From: Vibrio ostreicida
GTDB lineage: Bacteria; Pseudomonadota; Gammaproteobacteria; Enterobacterales; Vibrionaceae
DNA: 64,000 nt
Assembly: GCF_013074385.2 (NCBI RefSeq)
Contig: NZ_JABEYA020000002.1
Coordinates: 248,001-312,000, forward strand
Reading direction: 5' to 3'
The notes under the pieces are model-generated. The model was not told where the DNA came from, did not search any database, and was given only the letters and a program-made list of their open reading frames with translations. This document shows, piece by piece, positions 27,042 to 35,945 of this stretch (positions are counted from its first letter, which is position 1; the number at the start of each line of letters is the position of its first letter). A program made the position numbers and the translations under genes.

Positions 27042-28517
27042 CTATTTCTCTTTGTCTGGAATGGACGCCAGCAGGGCCACCATTTGTTCCCAGAAAAGCG
27101 CCACTGTATCGATTTTTACTTTTTCATCCGGAGAATGTGGGAATTTTATGGTTGGGCCAAATGAAACCATGTCCATGTTGGGGTAGGGTTCTTTGAACAA
27201 ACCACATTCTAGCCCAGCATGGATCACCATAATGTTGGGTTTATGGCCATAAATGCCTTGATACATAGTGCGGAAAATCGCCATTATTTCTGAATCGGCT
27301 TCTGGCTTCCAGCCTGGATAGGCCCCAGAAAATTCGATGGTTGCCCCTGCCAGTTCAGCCAGTGACGTCAAAGTACTTTCCACCTGATGTCGACCAGAAT
27401 CAATAAGGGATCGTACGAGACACAATATCTTGATGGTATCGTTGTCAGTGGTGACAACCCCAATATTGAGAGAGGTCTCGACCACACCATCAACATCATC
27501 ACTCATACGGATGACGCCATTCGGGCAGGCATTGATAGCAGCAATCAACTGCTGTTGAGTGGCTATGGTGACCATGCCCAATTTGGATTCGTTAGGTTCA
27601 TAGAGACTGAAAATATCCGTCTCAGTTCTGCCCAGTTCTTTGATGATCAATTGAGTAAACTGGTCAAATCTTTCGGCCAGTTTGAGTTCATTTTCTACTG
27701 GAACTGCAACGGTGACAAAGGCTTCACGCGGAATAGCGTTACGTAGCGTTCCACCTCGGATTTCAATGAGGCGGAGATCTAATTCTTGAGCGTACGTAGC
27801 CATAAAACGTGCCATTAGTTTATTGGCATTGCCCCTTCCTGTGTGGATATCACAGCCAGAATGACCTCCCTTTAAGCCTTTTATCGCCAGTTGACGGACG
27901 GCGTACGATGCTGTGACGGGTTCACGTTTTATTCTAAAGGTGATTTCGCCGTCAATACCACCGGCACACCCCATATAGACTTCGCCCTCTTGCTCGGAAT
28001 CAGTATTGAGGAGGATATCGCCTTCTAACCAACCTTCTTGTAAACCAAAAGCACCAGTCATACCGGCTTCTTCATCGATTGTCAGCAACACTTCAAGGGG
28101 ACCATGTTTGATATCGTTTGATGACAGGACCGCAAGGCATGATGCCATGCCGATACCATTATCGGCGCCCAGTGTGGTCCCATTTGCCGTCACCCAATCA
28201 CCATCAATATAAGGTTGGATCGCATCTTGGGTGAAATCATGATCCGTTTCTTCATTCTTCTGCGGCACCATATCAATATGTGCTTGCAGAACCACCCCTT
28301 TTTTGTGTTCCATGCCAGGCGTGGCCAATTTTTTGATAAATACATTCCCCGTCGGATCTCGACGAACCTCCAATCCTTGCTCTGTGGCCCAATGAATAAT
28401 GTAACGAGCGAGCGCTTCTTCATGCTTCGAAGGATGGGGAATTGAGCAAATTTTATCAAAAAACTGCCACACAAGTGGTGGCGATAACTTACTGATCTCA
28501 GAGTGAAATTCAGACAC
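27042..28517 (-). CDS. pepD: Aminoacyl-histidine dipeptidase PepD
   Basis: A di-zinc M20-family dipeptidase (peptidase D, carnosinase-like) in the cytoplasm. The 491-residue product has all expected metal and catalytic residues: His80 and Asp82 in QAHIDMVPQ, Asp119 in GADNGIG, and Glu149-Glu150 in IDEEAG, then TDSEQEGEVYMGCAGG. Length matches E. coli and Vibrio PepD. It is convergent with the NSS transporter and divergent from the RNA gene and purine operon to its left. Confidence 0.96.
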   Translation of the reverse strand: MSEFHSEISKLSPPLVWQFFDKICSIPHPSKHEEALARYIIHWATEQGLEVRRDPTGNVFIKKLATPGMEHKKGVVLQAHIDMVPQKNEETDHDFTQDAIQPYIDGDWVTANGTTLGADNGIGMASCLAVLSSNDIKHGPLEVLLTIDEEAGMTGAFGLQEGWLEGDILLNTDSEQEGEVYMGCAGGIDGEITFRIKREPVTASYAVRQLAIKGLKGGHSGCDIHTGRGNANKLMARFMATYAQELDLRLIEIRGGTLRNAIPREAFVTVAVPVENELKLAERFDQFTQLIIKELGRTETDIFSLYEPNESKLGMVTIATQQQLIAAINACPNGVIRMSDDVDGVVETSLNIGVVTTDNDTIKILCLVRSLIDSGRHQVESTLTSLAELAGATIEFSGAYPGWKPEADSEIMAIFRTMYQGIYGHKPNIMVIHAGLECGLFKEPYPNMDMVSFGPTIKFPHSPDEKVKIDTVALFWEQMVALLASIPDKEK

Positions 28518-28792
28518 GGAAACTCCTTATTCGTGATAATACCAGATCGTTTAGCGTACACTTTACAACTAAATTGACCAAAAATTCACTTTGGCTTTTG
28601 GGCCAAGGCCAAAAAGAATAGCACCCTGCTGCTTCGCAGAGTAGCGAAAGCATTGATGAAAATATTCGTTGTCATCACAGAACCTACATTCACTTTTATG
28701 ACTGTGGCACGTTGACGGCACTCACTGGCCAAAATGGATTTATGTAATTAAATTACAATTAGAGCTAAAAAAGACCATTTTAAATTATTTAT

Positions 28793-28808
28793 TGTGATTT
28801 AAATCACC
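28793..28808 (+). promoter_or_regulatory. CRP binding site near the vcdRP-like promoter
   Basis: TGTGA-TTTAAA-TCACC matches the CRP palindrome TGTGA-N6-TCACA at 9 of 10 conserved positions. It is centred about 48 bp upstream of the predicted start of the small RNA. Confidence 0.8.
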
Positions 28809-28814
28809 TTTATG

Positions 28815-28842
28815 TTGTAATTATTTTACTTTAAGGTATATT
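28815..28842 (+). promoter_or_regulatory. Predicted sigma-70 promoter of the small dual-function RNA
   Basis: TTGTAA at 28815-28820, a 16-base spacer and TATATT at 28837-28842 predict transcription from about 28849. The CRP site ends 7 bp upstream of the -35, so CRP could affect polymerase access. Confidence 0.6.
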
Positions 28843-28959
28843 GGTAACCATCTTCAACAGTGAAGAGTAAATGCTCAGAGGATGAGTCCGATTTGTCGCC
28901 TCCAAGGAACCGAGAAATCAATATTTTTTCTTATTTCATTGATTTAAAAGGTGATTGTT

Positions 28960-29046
28960 ATGAAAGGTTTACCAAGTGCCGCATTCTGGTTAAATAGCTC
29001 TGTTTATACGAGCAATTTTACCTATCCTACAAGTTTTGGTTACTAA
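28960..29046 (+). CDS. Small protein (28 residues), VcdP-like candidate
   Basis: ATG at 28960 to TAA at 29044, with a strong ribosome site AGGTGA five bases upstream. The product starts MKGLPSAAFWLNSSVYTSNF and ends in TYPTSFGY; it has one Lys, no acidic residue and is rich in aromatic, Ser and Thr residues, so it is not an obvious membrane peptide. It is too short for most gene finders. In V. cholerae the 29-residue VcdP binds and stimulates citrate synthase GltA; the same role here is an inference from context. It could otherwise be a regulatory leader peptide, but the terminator 77 bp downstream and the lack of a coupled gene argue against that. Confidence 0.7.
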   Translation: MKGLPSAAFWLNSSVYTSNFTYPTSFGY

Positions 29047-29122
29047 TCCAAGCTTGTTATCTTGGACAGATTTTTACCCCCAATTAGAATTTTTTTCAGA
29101 AGATTGCTTGCTGATAGGATTC

Positions 29123-29154
29123 AAGCGCTACTCGAATTGAGTGGCGCTTTTTTT
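29123..29154 (+). terminator. Terminator of the dual-function RNA
   Basis: 11-bp arms AAGCGCTACTC and GAGTGGCGCTT (one G-T pair) with a GAATT loop, running into seven Ts. A strong Rho-independent terminator, of the kind used by Hfq-dependent sRNAs. Confidence 0.92.
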
Positions 29155-29473
29155 ATGGGTTGAAAAACCGTCGTCACATCGATGAGTTTTACGCACATAA
29201 ATACATACTTTTGAGGGATAATCGGTGAATGACTTACGTCATTTGAAGATGTCAGTGTAAAACACAGCCCAGGGTGGTAAAACGCTGTTTGCGATTACTC
29301 TATGAATTTGAGGGATTTTATTCTTATCGACTTTAAATTCGCCTAATTGAAGAATGTTAATTATAAAAATATCGATTGGGGCGTCAATTCTATCTGGAAT
29401 TTGTTATTTGTTGACTTTATAATCTCGCCAATCGATTACGCAACCGTTTACTCTACTTCTTTGGAACTCGATT
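29155..29473. other. Intergenic region upstream of the purine permease gene
   Basis: About 320 bp with no credible gene. It holds a perfect palindrome AATGAC-TTAC-GTCATT (29228-29243), a TATAAT -10 at 29418-29423 with a poor -35, and a PurR-type operator. No purine riboswitch core was recognised. Confidence 0.5.
29438..29453. promoter_or_regulatory. PurR-type operator of the purine permease-gpt operon
   Basis: ACGCAACCGTTTACTC matches the consensus ACGCAAACGTTTNCNT at 12 of 14 defined positions. It lies just downstream of a TATAAT hexamer and 20 bp before the permease start codon, a classical repressor position. Confidence 0.7.
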
Positions 29474-30763
29474 ATGCTCGAAAGACTTTTTAAGCTCAGC
29501 GAACACGGAACAAGTGTTAAAACTGAGATCATTGCTGGTGTCACGACTTTCCTCACTATGGCCTACATCATTTTTGTTAACCCTGCTATTTTGGCCGATG
29601 CGGGCATGGATCGTGGGGCCGTGTTTGTTGCGACATGTTTAGCGGCTGCCATTGGTTGTTTTATTATGGGGCTGGTTGCTAATTATCCTATTGCTCAAGC
29701 GCCGGGTATGGGGCTTAACGCCTTTTTTACTTACGCTGTTGTGTTAGGAATGGGTTACACATGGCAAGTCGCATTGGCGGCCGTGTTTGTTTCTGGCGTG
29801 TTGTTTGTTTTGTTAAGTGTGTTCAAAATTCGTGAGTGGATTATTAACTCTATCCCACTCTCTTTGCGTACAGGGATTTCAGCTGGCATTGGCCTTTTTC
29901 TCGCCTTTATCGCGTTAAAAAATGCGGGGATCGTTGTTGATAACCCAGCGACTTTTGTCTCTCTTGGTCAAATCACTTCTTTGCCTGCGGTGCTCGCATC
30001 TGTGGGTTTCTTTCTCACGATTGCTCTGGTTCATCATGGCGTGAAAGGGGCTGTGATGATCGCGATTCTTGGTGTCACTGGCCTTGGGCTTGTTTTTGGT
30101 GATGTTGAGTGGGTTGGGGTCATGTCCGCGCCACCTAGCCTTGCCCCGACGTTTTTGAAACTGGACTTTTCGGCTGTATTTGAAGTGGGTATGATTTCTG
30201 TTGTTTTTGCCTTCTTATTTGTGGATTTGTTCGACACGGCAGGGACCTTGGTTGGCGTTTCTCAGAAAGCCGGTTTGATGGACAAACAAGGTAAGATCCC
30301 CCGCTTAAACAGAGCACTATTGGCAGATTCGACCGCGACTTCAGTCGGGGCTTTACTGGGAACGTCAAATACCACATCTTATATTGAAAGTATTTCCGGC
30401 GTTGCCGAAGGTGGTCGAACGGGATTAACCGCGGTTGTTGTTGGTATTTTATTTCTGCTGGCCCTGTTCTTCTCACCACTTGCTGGTATGATCCCAGCTT
30501 ACGCAACGACAGGGGCACTATTTTACGTCGCTGTTTTGATGTTATCAGGCTTGGTGAATATTGACTGGCATGATCTGACCGAGGCGGCGCCAGTTGCAGT
30601 GACGTGTTTACTCATGCCACTGACTTTCTCTATTGCAGAAGGTATTTCACTGGGCTTTATTGCTTATGCCGCGATCAAGCTATTGAGTGGCAAGGGTCGA
30701 GAGGTCTCCTTGAGCGTCTGGGTGATGTCAGCAATTTTTATCATCAAATACATCTTCGCTTAA
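29474..30763 (+). CDS. NCS2-family purine permease (guanine/hypoxanthine type)
   Basis: A 429-residue inner-membrane permease of the AzgA-like branch of the NCS2 family, which takes up hypoxanthine, guanine or adenine with protons. About 12 hydrophobic segments. Features are GVTTFLTMAYIIFVNPAIL near residue 24, PIAQAPGMGLNAFFTY (around 75-90) and LFDTAGTLVGVSQKAGL with the conserved acidic site. A PurR-type operator precedes it, and gpt, which converts guanine, hypoxanthine or xanthine to nucleotides, follows after 75 bp, so uptake and salvage are joined. The exact base is uncertain. Confidence 0.9.
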   Translation: MLERLFKLSEHGTSVKTEIIAGVTTFLTMAYIIFVNPAILADAGMDRGAVFVATCLAAAIGCFIMGLVANYPIAQAPGMGLNAFFTYAVVLGMGYTWQVALAAVFVSGVLFVLLSVFKIREWIINSIPLSLRTGISAGIGLFLAFIALKNAGIVVDNPATFVSLGQITSLPAVLASVGFFLTIALVHHGVKGAVMIAILGVTGLGLVFGDVEWVGVMSAPPSLAPTFLKLDFSAVFEVGMISVVFAFLFVDLFDTAGTLVGVSQKAGLMDKQGKIPRLNRALLADSTATSVGALLGTSNTTSYIESISGVAEGGRTGLTAVVVGILFLLALFFSPLAGMIPAYATTGALFYVAVLMLSGLVNIDWHDLTEAAPVAVTCLLMPLTFSIAEGISLGFIAYAAIKLLSGKGREVSLSVWVMSAIFIIKYIFA

Positions 30764-30838
30764 ATTACATAAAAGGCGGCCACCGACTCCCGAACGTGAG
30801 CAAATGGTCCCCAAATTTTTAGAATTAGGTTAATTAAA

Positions 30839-31303
30839 ATGAGTAAGAAATTCATTATCACTTGGGATCAAATGCATGCTTACTGTCGCGAGTTAGCAGA
30901 ACAGCAAATGCCGGCGGAGCAATGGAAGGGCATTTGGGCGGTGAGTCGCGGAGGTCTGATTCCAGGAGCTATCCTCGCTCGTGAATTAGGCATTCGATAT
31001 GTTGATACCATCTGCATTTCGAGTTACGACCATGATCATCAACGCGACATGAGTGTGCTCAAAGCCCCTGAAGGAGATGGAGAGGGGTATCTGATTGTTG
31101 AAGATTTGGTAGACAGTGGTGATACGGCACGTAAGCTTCGCCAACTCTATCCCAAAGCCAAGTTGATTGCTGTCTGTGCGAAGCCATCAGGTGTTGATCT
31201 TTTGGATGACTATGTAGTCGATATTGCCCAAGAAACATGGATTGAGCAGCCGTGGGATATGTCGATTCAATACGCTGAGCCTGTTAACCGAAAACAAAAG
31301 TAA
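30839..31303 (+). CDS. gpt: Xanthine-guanine phosphoribosyltransferase
   Basis: A purine salvage enzyme joining guanine, xanthine or hypoxanthine to PRPP to form nucleotides, in the cytoplasm. The 154-residue protein has the PRPP-binding motif [11 protein letters not shown] (residues about 88-98), the segment [33 protein letters not shown], and a W-I-E-Q-P-W base-binding loop near the C-terminus. Length is close to that of E. coli Gpt (152 residues). It lies after the purine permease. Confidence 0.96.
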   Translation: MSKKFIITWDQMHAYCRELAEQQMPAEQWKGIWAVSRGGLIPGAILARELGIRYVDTICISSYDHDHQRDMSVLKAPEGDGEGYLIVEDLVDSGDTARKLRQLYPKAKLIAVCAKPSGVDLLDDYVVDIAQETWIEQPWDMSIQYAEPVNRKQK

Positions 31304-31325
31304 CCGCGTATTCGTCTTATTATTT

Positions 31326-31355
31326 AATGGCCCAGACAGGGCCATTTTTGTTTCT
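31326..31355 (+). terminator. Terminator after gpt
   Basis: Perfect 8-bp arms AATGGCCC and GGGCCATT with an AGACA loop, followed by TTTGTTT. It ends the permease-gpt transcript. Confidence 0.88.
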
Positions 31356-31502
31356 GTCACCAGAGTGGATTTTGCCTACGCTATCGAGCGGGCTATCAGG
31401 TCGATTACTTTCGTGATTTATCCCAGTGAACTCGGAAGTCATTCTGCCTTTTCATCCTTTGCAGGTATACAATGAACGAAATTATCTTAGCTGGGTCCCA
31501 AT

Positions 31503-32750
31503 ATGACTGAAGATGTGAGTAAAAATCTTTCAGAAACACTGTTTACCAATCATAAACAAGCTAGAGAAACTTCAGCTTTGACCCAATATATGCCGAGCAG
31601 CCAAACGGTATTGGATGAAAAGCGCGGTTCAGACGGCGCCCATTGGTATCGTAATCTCCGTCGTATTCAGTGGGCTTGGCAAGGGATTGATCCTATTGAA
31701 ATGGATGCGGTCCTCGCCAAGATTGCCTCTTCTCAACATTCTAGGACTCATGACGAATGGTTAGATACGGTTATGGGATACCACAGTGGCAACTGGACCT
31801 ATGAGTGGACTAAGCTGGGGATGCTTCATCAAAAGCGCTCAGAAGAGCTTAAAGGAGAAGCCGCCGCGGATGAGATGTTTGGGGCATCTTTGTGTTTTAG
31901 TATTGCTGGTTACCCCCACCTAAACAATGATAATTTAGCTATTCAGGCGCAAACTTTGGCCAGCAATGCTTACACAGAAGCGGCGAAAAAGACCAAATAC
32001 ATCATTAAACAAATTGATGTGCCTTACCAGAATAAGAAAATTGTCGCCCACCTTCATTTAACCAAAACGGATAAGCCACAACCCGTTGTTATTGTCAGTG
32101 CTGGCTTGGATAGCTTGCAAACCGATATGTGGAAAATATTTCGGGATCATTTAGCACAAAAAGATATCGCCATGCTGACGGTTGATATGCCATCGATTGG
32201 CCACAATAGTCATTGGAAGTTAACGGAGGACACCTCCTGCTTGCATCAGGCTGTACTCAATGAACTCTTTCATATTCCTTGGGTCGACCATCACAGGGTT
32301 GGACTGATAGGGTTTCGTTTTGGTGGGAATGCCATGGTGCGCCTTTCATTTATGGAGCAAGATAAGATCAAGGCATGTGTGTGTTTAGGAGCGCCTATCC
32401 ATGATGTACTCTCTTCACCCGAGAAATTAAAGAAGATGCCCAAGATGTATTTGGATGTCTTGGCTTCAAGGCTGGGAAAGCGAGTCGTCGATGTCAATAG
32501 TTTGGCTGGGCAACTTATGGCCTGGTCGCTTAAAGTTCAGGGCATTTTGTCTAGTCGTAAAACCAAGGTTCCGATTCTTGCAATGAGCCTTGATCAAGAT
32601 CCGGTTTCACCATATAGCGACAATAAGTTGGTTGCCTTGTTTAGCGATTATGGTCAGGCAAAGAAAATCAGCGCTAAAACAATTACACAAGGACATGAGC
32701 AATCACTCGATTTGGCGATTAAGTGGCTGGAAGAGGAGTTAATGAGATGA
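31503..32750 (+). CDS. frsA: Fermentation-respiration switch protein FrsA
   Basis: FrsA is a cytoplasmic alpha/beta-hydrolase-fold protein that binds IIA-Glc and is linked to the balance of fermentation and respiration. The 415-residue product has an N-terminal cap (about 1-185) and a C-terminal hydrolase fold. At the nucleophile elbow the usual G-x-S-x-G is GFRFGGN, so the nucleophile serine is absent as in other FrsA proteins. It sits in the vibrio order gpt-frsA-crl-proB-proA, and the terminator after gpt makes it a separate unit. An enzymatic role is debated. Confidence 0.95.
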   Translation: MTEDVSKNLSETLFTNHKQARETSALTQYMPSSQTVLDEKRGSDGAHWYRNLRRIQWAWQGIDPIEMDAVLAKIASSQHSRTHDEWLDTVMGYHSGNWTYEWTKLGMLHQKRSEELKGEAAADEMFGASLCFSIAGYPHLNNDNLAIQAQTLASNAYTEAAKKTKYIIKQIDVPYQNKKIVAHLHLTKTDKPQPVVIVSAGLDSLQTDMWKIFRDHLAQKDIAMLTVDMPSIGHNSHWKLTEDTSCLHQAVLNELFHIPWVDHHRVGLIGFRFGGNAMVRLSFMEQDKIKACVCLGAPIHDVLSSPEKLKKMPKMYLDVLASRLGKRVVDVNSLAGQLMAWSLKVQGILSSRKTKVPILAMSLDQDPVSPYSDNKLVALFSDYGQAKKISAKTITQGHEQSLDLAIKWLEEELMR

Positions 32751-32868
32751 CAAATCTCATTAATTAGTCAAAACTGATATAAGGACAATACCCAAACTAA
32801 TTCGTCCTTATTATTTGCCAACATCCGGTACAATCAATGAAAACAGGTATTGAATACGGAGATTCATT

Positions 32869-33258
32869 ATGTCTGAACAGTCAAAAAGTCCAACCCATTA
32901 CCGCTTACTATCGACGTTAAAGGCCATCGGGCCCTATTTGAGAGAAGTACAATGTGAGGAAGGGCGTTACTTGTTTGATTGCCTTTCTGTTTGTGTTAGT
33001 GACAAAAAGTCACCGGAGGAAAGAGAGTTTTGGGGATGGTGGTTAGAGCTTGAAATTGAGGGTAAGAAACTCGCCGCGCGCTATCGTACAGGGTTATATG
33101 ATGTTAAAGGTGACTGGCTAGATGAAAAGCTGCCAAAGAAAGCCATTGAGGAAGTCTCTCGTACACAAGAAGCCTTTCATCAAAAGTTAGTCGATACCTT
33201 ACAAAGTCAGTTTGGTATGACTGTGCATTTACACAAAGAATCGGCGGAATTCGTCTAA
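32869..33258 (+). CDS. crl: Sigma-factor-binding protein Crl
   Basis: Crl binds the stationary-phase sigma factor RpoS and helps it form holoenzyme. The 129-residue product has the Crl sequence pattern [36 protein letters not shown] and [28 protein letters not shown]. Size equals the family. It lies between frsA and proBA as in other vibrios. A terminator follows directly. Confidence 0.96.
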   Translation: MSEQSKSPTHYRLLSTLKAIGPYLREVQCEEGRYLFDCLSVCVSDKKSPEEREFWGWWLELEIEGKKLAARYRTGLYDVKGDWLDEKLPKKAIEEVSRTQEAFHQKLVDTLQSQFGMTVHLHKESAEFV

Positions 33259-33287
33259 AACGCTTCGTAATGATCCTTGTGTAATTA

Positions 33288-33311
33288 AAAAGGCGCCTTT
33301 GGGCGCCTTTT
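33288..33311 (+). terminator. Terminator after crl
   Basis: Perfect 10-bp arms AAAAGGCGCC and GGCGCCTTTT with a TTTG loop end the crl transcript upstream of proB. Confidence 0.85.
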
Positions 33312-33448
33312 CTGCTTGTGAATTTTGTCTGTGATTGTTAAAACAACAAGTCTGAGCCCCAAGTTTTCTTATGAGGTCTACCACAGTCCACCAAATGGAT
33401 GGGTGATGAAAAAATGGGTCACAATTTTATTTTCAAAGCAGAAAGACA

Positions 33449-34582
33449 ATGAATCAAAAATGCGGACAAGCAACACAGCCCCAGACTGTCGTTGTAAAAC
33501 TCGGTACAAGTGTATTGACGGGTGGGACACTAGCGTTGGACCGAGCTCACATGGTTGAGCTAGCTCGTCAGTGTGCAGAGCTAAAAAAACAAGGCCACTC
33601 AGTGGTCATGGTTTCATCCGGTGCGATAGCTGCTGGTCGAGAACACTTGGCTTACCCCGCATTAGCCAATTCAATGGCCAATAAGCAGTTATTAGCGGCG
33701 GTTGGACAAAGTCAATTAATTCAGACTTGGGAAGCGTTATTTGGCTTGTATGGGATAAAAATAGGCCAAATGTTGTTAACAAGGGCAGACATGGAAGACC
33801 GAGAGCGGTTTCTTAATGCTCGTGACACAATCAATGCGTTAGTGAGTCATGATATTGTCCCTATCGTTAATGAAAATGATGCCGTGGCAACGAACGAGAT
33901 CAAAGTGGGTGACAACGACAATCTGTCTGCACTGGTCGGGATATTATGTGGTGCGGATAAGTTATTATTGTTGACTGATCAGAAAGGTCTCTTTACCGCG
34001 GATCCTCGTAAAGACCCTAAGGCTGAGTTGATTAAAGAAGTTAAAACGATTGATGATAGCCTACGTAAAATTGCAGGTGGCAGTGGAACAACTTTAGGTA
34101 CTGGTGGCATGGCGACGAAACTGCAAGCCGCCGATATTGCGCGCCGAGCGGGGATTGAAGTGATTATTGCAGCGGGGAGCGCGCCGAATGTTGTTTTTGA
34201 CTCTTTGAGCAATACCCCTCAAGGGACCCGGTTTTTGCCCAGCAATGAAGCTTTGGAAAACCGTAAACGTTGGATTCTCGCAGGCCCAGCAGCATCGGGC
34301 GATATTATGATTGATGATGGTGCGGTTAACGCAGTTATTGGTCATGGAAGCAGCCTTCTCGCCAAAGGTGTGACCAAAGTGAGTGGTGAATTTTATCGTG
34401 GTGATGTTGTTCGTGTGACGGACAGCCAAGGCACATTAGTTGCTCGAGGTATCTCAAGTTACTCAAGTCTCGATTTGACGAAAATTTTGGGTAAACACAG
34501 CAAAGATATTATTGGAATTTTAGGTTATGACTACGGGAATGAAATCCTACATAGAGATGATATGGTCGTAATCCAAGAGTAA
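33449..34582 (+). CDS. proB: Glutamate 5-kinase
   Basis: First enzyme of proline synthesis, phosphorylating glutamate. The 377-residue protein has an amino-acid kinase domain with [40 protein letters not shown] and [12 protein letters not shown], then a C-terminal PUA domain (about 280-377). It has about ten extra N-terminal residues before the kinase start. Ten bases later proA begins, so the two form an operon. Confidence 0.97.
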   Translation: MNQKCGQATQPQTVVVKLGTSVLTGGTLALDRAHMVELARQCAELKKQGHSVVMVSSGAIAAGREHLAYPALANSMANKQLLAAVGQSQLIQTWEALFGLYGIKIGQMLLTRADMEDRERFLNARDTINALVSHDIVPIVNENDAVATNEIKVGDNDNLSALVGILCGADKLLLLTDQKGLFTADPRKDPKAELIKEVKTIDDSLRKIAGGSGTTLGTGGMATKLQAADIARRAGIEVIIAAGSAPNVVFDSLSNTPQGTRFLPSNEALENRKRWILAGPAASGDIMIDDGAVNAVIGHGSSLLAKGVTKVSGEFYRGDVVRVTDSQGTLVARGISSYSSLDLTKILGKHSKDIIGILGYDYGNEILHRDDMVVIQE

Positions 34583-34592
34583 GGAAAGTAAA

Positions 34593-35843
34593 GTGGAACT
34601 GATTTCGAAAGGTAAAGCAGCCAAAGAGGCAGCCTTCCAATTAGCGACGGCGTCAACGACGCAGAAAAATAAAGCGTTGGCAATTATCGCGGATGAGCTG
34701 GAGGCGAATGCCCCGACCATTCTTGCTGCGAATGCTCAGGATATTGAAAAGGGGCGTGAAGCAGGGCTGACGGAAGCTTTACTTGATAGACTACTCCTCA
34801 ATAAGGATCGCTTAGCTGCGATGGCAAATGATGTGCGTAACGTTATTAGTTTAGATGATCCTGTAGGCAGCGAGTTAGACAGTAAAGTGTTAGAAAATGG
34901 CATGTCTTTATCGCGCCGGCGAGTGCCTCTTGGCGTTGTTGGTGTCATCTATGAAGCTCGCCCTAACGTAACCATTGATATCGCGGCCTTGTGTTTAAAA
35001 ACTGGCAATGCCAGCATTCTGCGTGGTGGTAAAGAGACCTTCTTTTCCAACATGGAATTGGTGAAGGTCATTCAATCTGCGTTGGCAAAGGCTAAGCTAC
35101 CGAGTGCTTCTGTTCAATATATTGATAAACCTGACCGTGCGCTGGTTACTCAACTTCTCAAGCTCGACCAGTATGTTGACATGATTATTCCTCGTGGTGG
35201 GGCAGGGCTGCATAAAATGTGCAAAGAGAACAGCTCTATCCCAGTCATCATCGGTGGCTTTGGTATTAGCCATATCTTTGTTGATCAAAGTGCAGATCTA
35301 GCCAAGTCTCTTGATGTCATTGAAAACGCGAAAGTTCAGCGCCCATCGGCATGTAATGCGCTTGATACACTGCTGGTCCATGAACAAGTGGCCGCCGATT
35401 TTCTGCCTATGTTGGTGCAGCGTATCCAGGATAGAGTTGAGTTTGTGGCGGATCCGAAAGCGAAGGCTTTACTGCGTGATGCGACGCAGTTGCGAGACGC
35501 AAATGACGGTGATTATGACACCGAGTGGCTTAACTTTACCTTAGGTGTCGCAGTGGTCTCCGATGTCAATGAGGCGATTGAGCACATGAGGCGGCACAAT
35601 GCGAGTCACTCCGATGCCATTATGACCAACAATTTGAAACATGCAGAGTTGTTTATTAATTCAGTCGGCTCTGCTGCCGTTTATGTCAATGCATCGACTC
35701 GCTTTACGGATGGTGCCCAGTTTGGTTTAGGAGCAGAAGTTGCCGTCTCAACCCAGAAACTTCATGCACGTGGGCCGATGGGATTAGAAGAACTGACCAG
35801 CTACAAATGGGTGGGAAGGGCCGATTATTTGTCGCGACCTTAA
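34593..35843 (+). CDS. proA: Glutamate-5-semialdehyde dehydrogenase (gamma-glutamyl phosphate reductase)
   Basis: Second enzyme of the proline pathway, reducing glutamyl phosphate with NADPH. The 416-residue product starts at GTG with AAGGAAAG upstream. Motifs include [36 protein letters not shown], the active-site cysteine in [15 protein letters not shown], and the C-terminal [26 protein letters not shown]. It is 10 bp after proB. Confidence 0.97.
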   Translation: MELISKGKAAKEAAFQLATASTTQKNKALAIIADELEANAPTILAANAQDIEKGREAGLTEALLDRLLLNKDRLAAMANDVRNVISLDDPVGSELDSKVLENGMSLSRRRVPLGVVGVIYEARPNVTIDIAALCLKTGNASILRGGKETFFSNMELVKVIQSALAKAKLPSASVQYIDKPDRALVTQLLKLDQYVDMIIPRGGAGLHKMCKENSSIPVIIGGFGISHIFVDQSADLAKSLDVIENAKVQRPSACNALDTLLVHEQVAADFLPMLVQRIQDRVEFVADPKAKALLRDATQLRDANDGDYDTEWLNFTLGVAVVSDVNEAIEHMRRHNASHSDAIMTNNLKHAELFINSVGSAAVYVNASTRFTDGAQFGLGAEVAVSTQKLHARGPMGLEELTSYKWVGRADYLSRP

Positions 35844-35945
35844 CAACAATCATTGGACGTACGGAAAATAGGGCAACCTTGTCCTCTTTTCTTTTTATGG
35901 TGATCGTAATTCCGTTAAACTGTCACTCACAAATACGGAGGTGAT

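Larger units (their letters stand above)
28518..28848. other. Intergenic region upstream of pepD and the small RNA gene
   Basis: About 330 bp without a gene. It contains inverted repeats (GCTTCGC...GCGAAAGC at about 28630-28655) and the CRP site and promoter described separately. The pepD promoter should lie here but was not placed with confidence. Confidence 0.45.
28849..29154 (+). ncRNA. VcdRP-like dual-function small RNA (candidate)
   Basis: A free-standing transcription unit of about 305 bases: predicted promoter, a leader with an AATCAAT/ATTGATT hairpin at about 28916-28944, a 28-codon ORF, a small hairpin TCCAAG/CTTGGA (29047-29066), a C5 tract at 29077-29081 and a strong terminator. 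V. cholerae VcdRP is a CRP-repressed RNA that encodes the 29-residue protein VcdP, which activates citrate synthase, and base-pairs through a 3' region to repress carbohydrate transporter mRNAs. The architecture, ORF size, C-rich 3' part and CRP site all agree. The homology itself is from memory of that system, not an alignment. Start point is inferred. Confidence 0.65.

Noticed and set aside
28876..28900. Hammerhead-like GATGAGTCCGA in the small RNA leader
   Set aside because: The CUGAUGAG core and the GAAA partner strand are not complete, and no three-stem junction can be drawn.
29155..29473. Purine riboswitch upstream of the permease
   Set aside because: The typical three-way-junction core with conserved loops was not found; the PurR-type operator explains purine control better.
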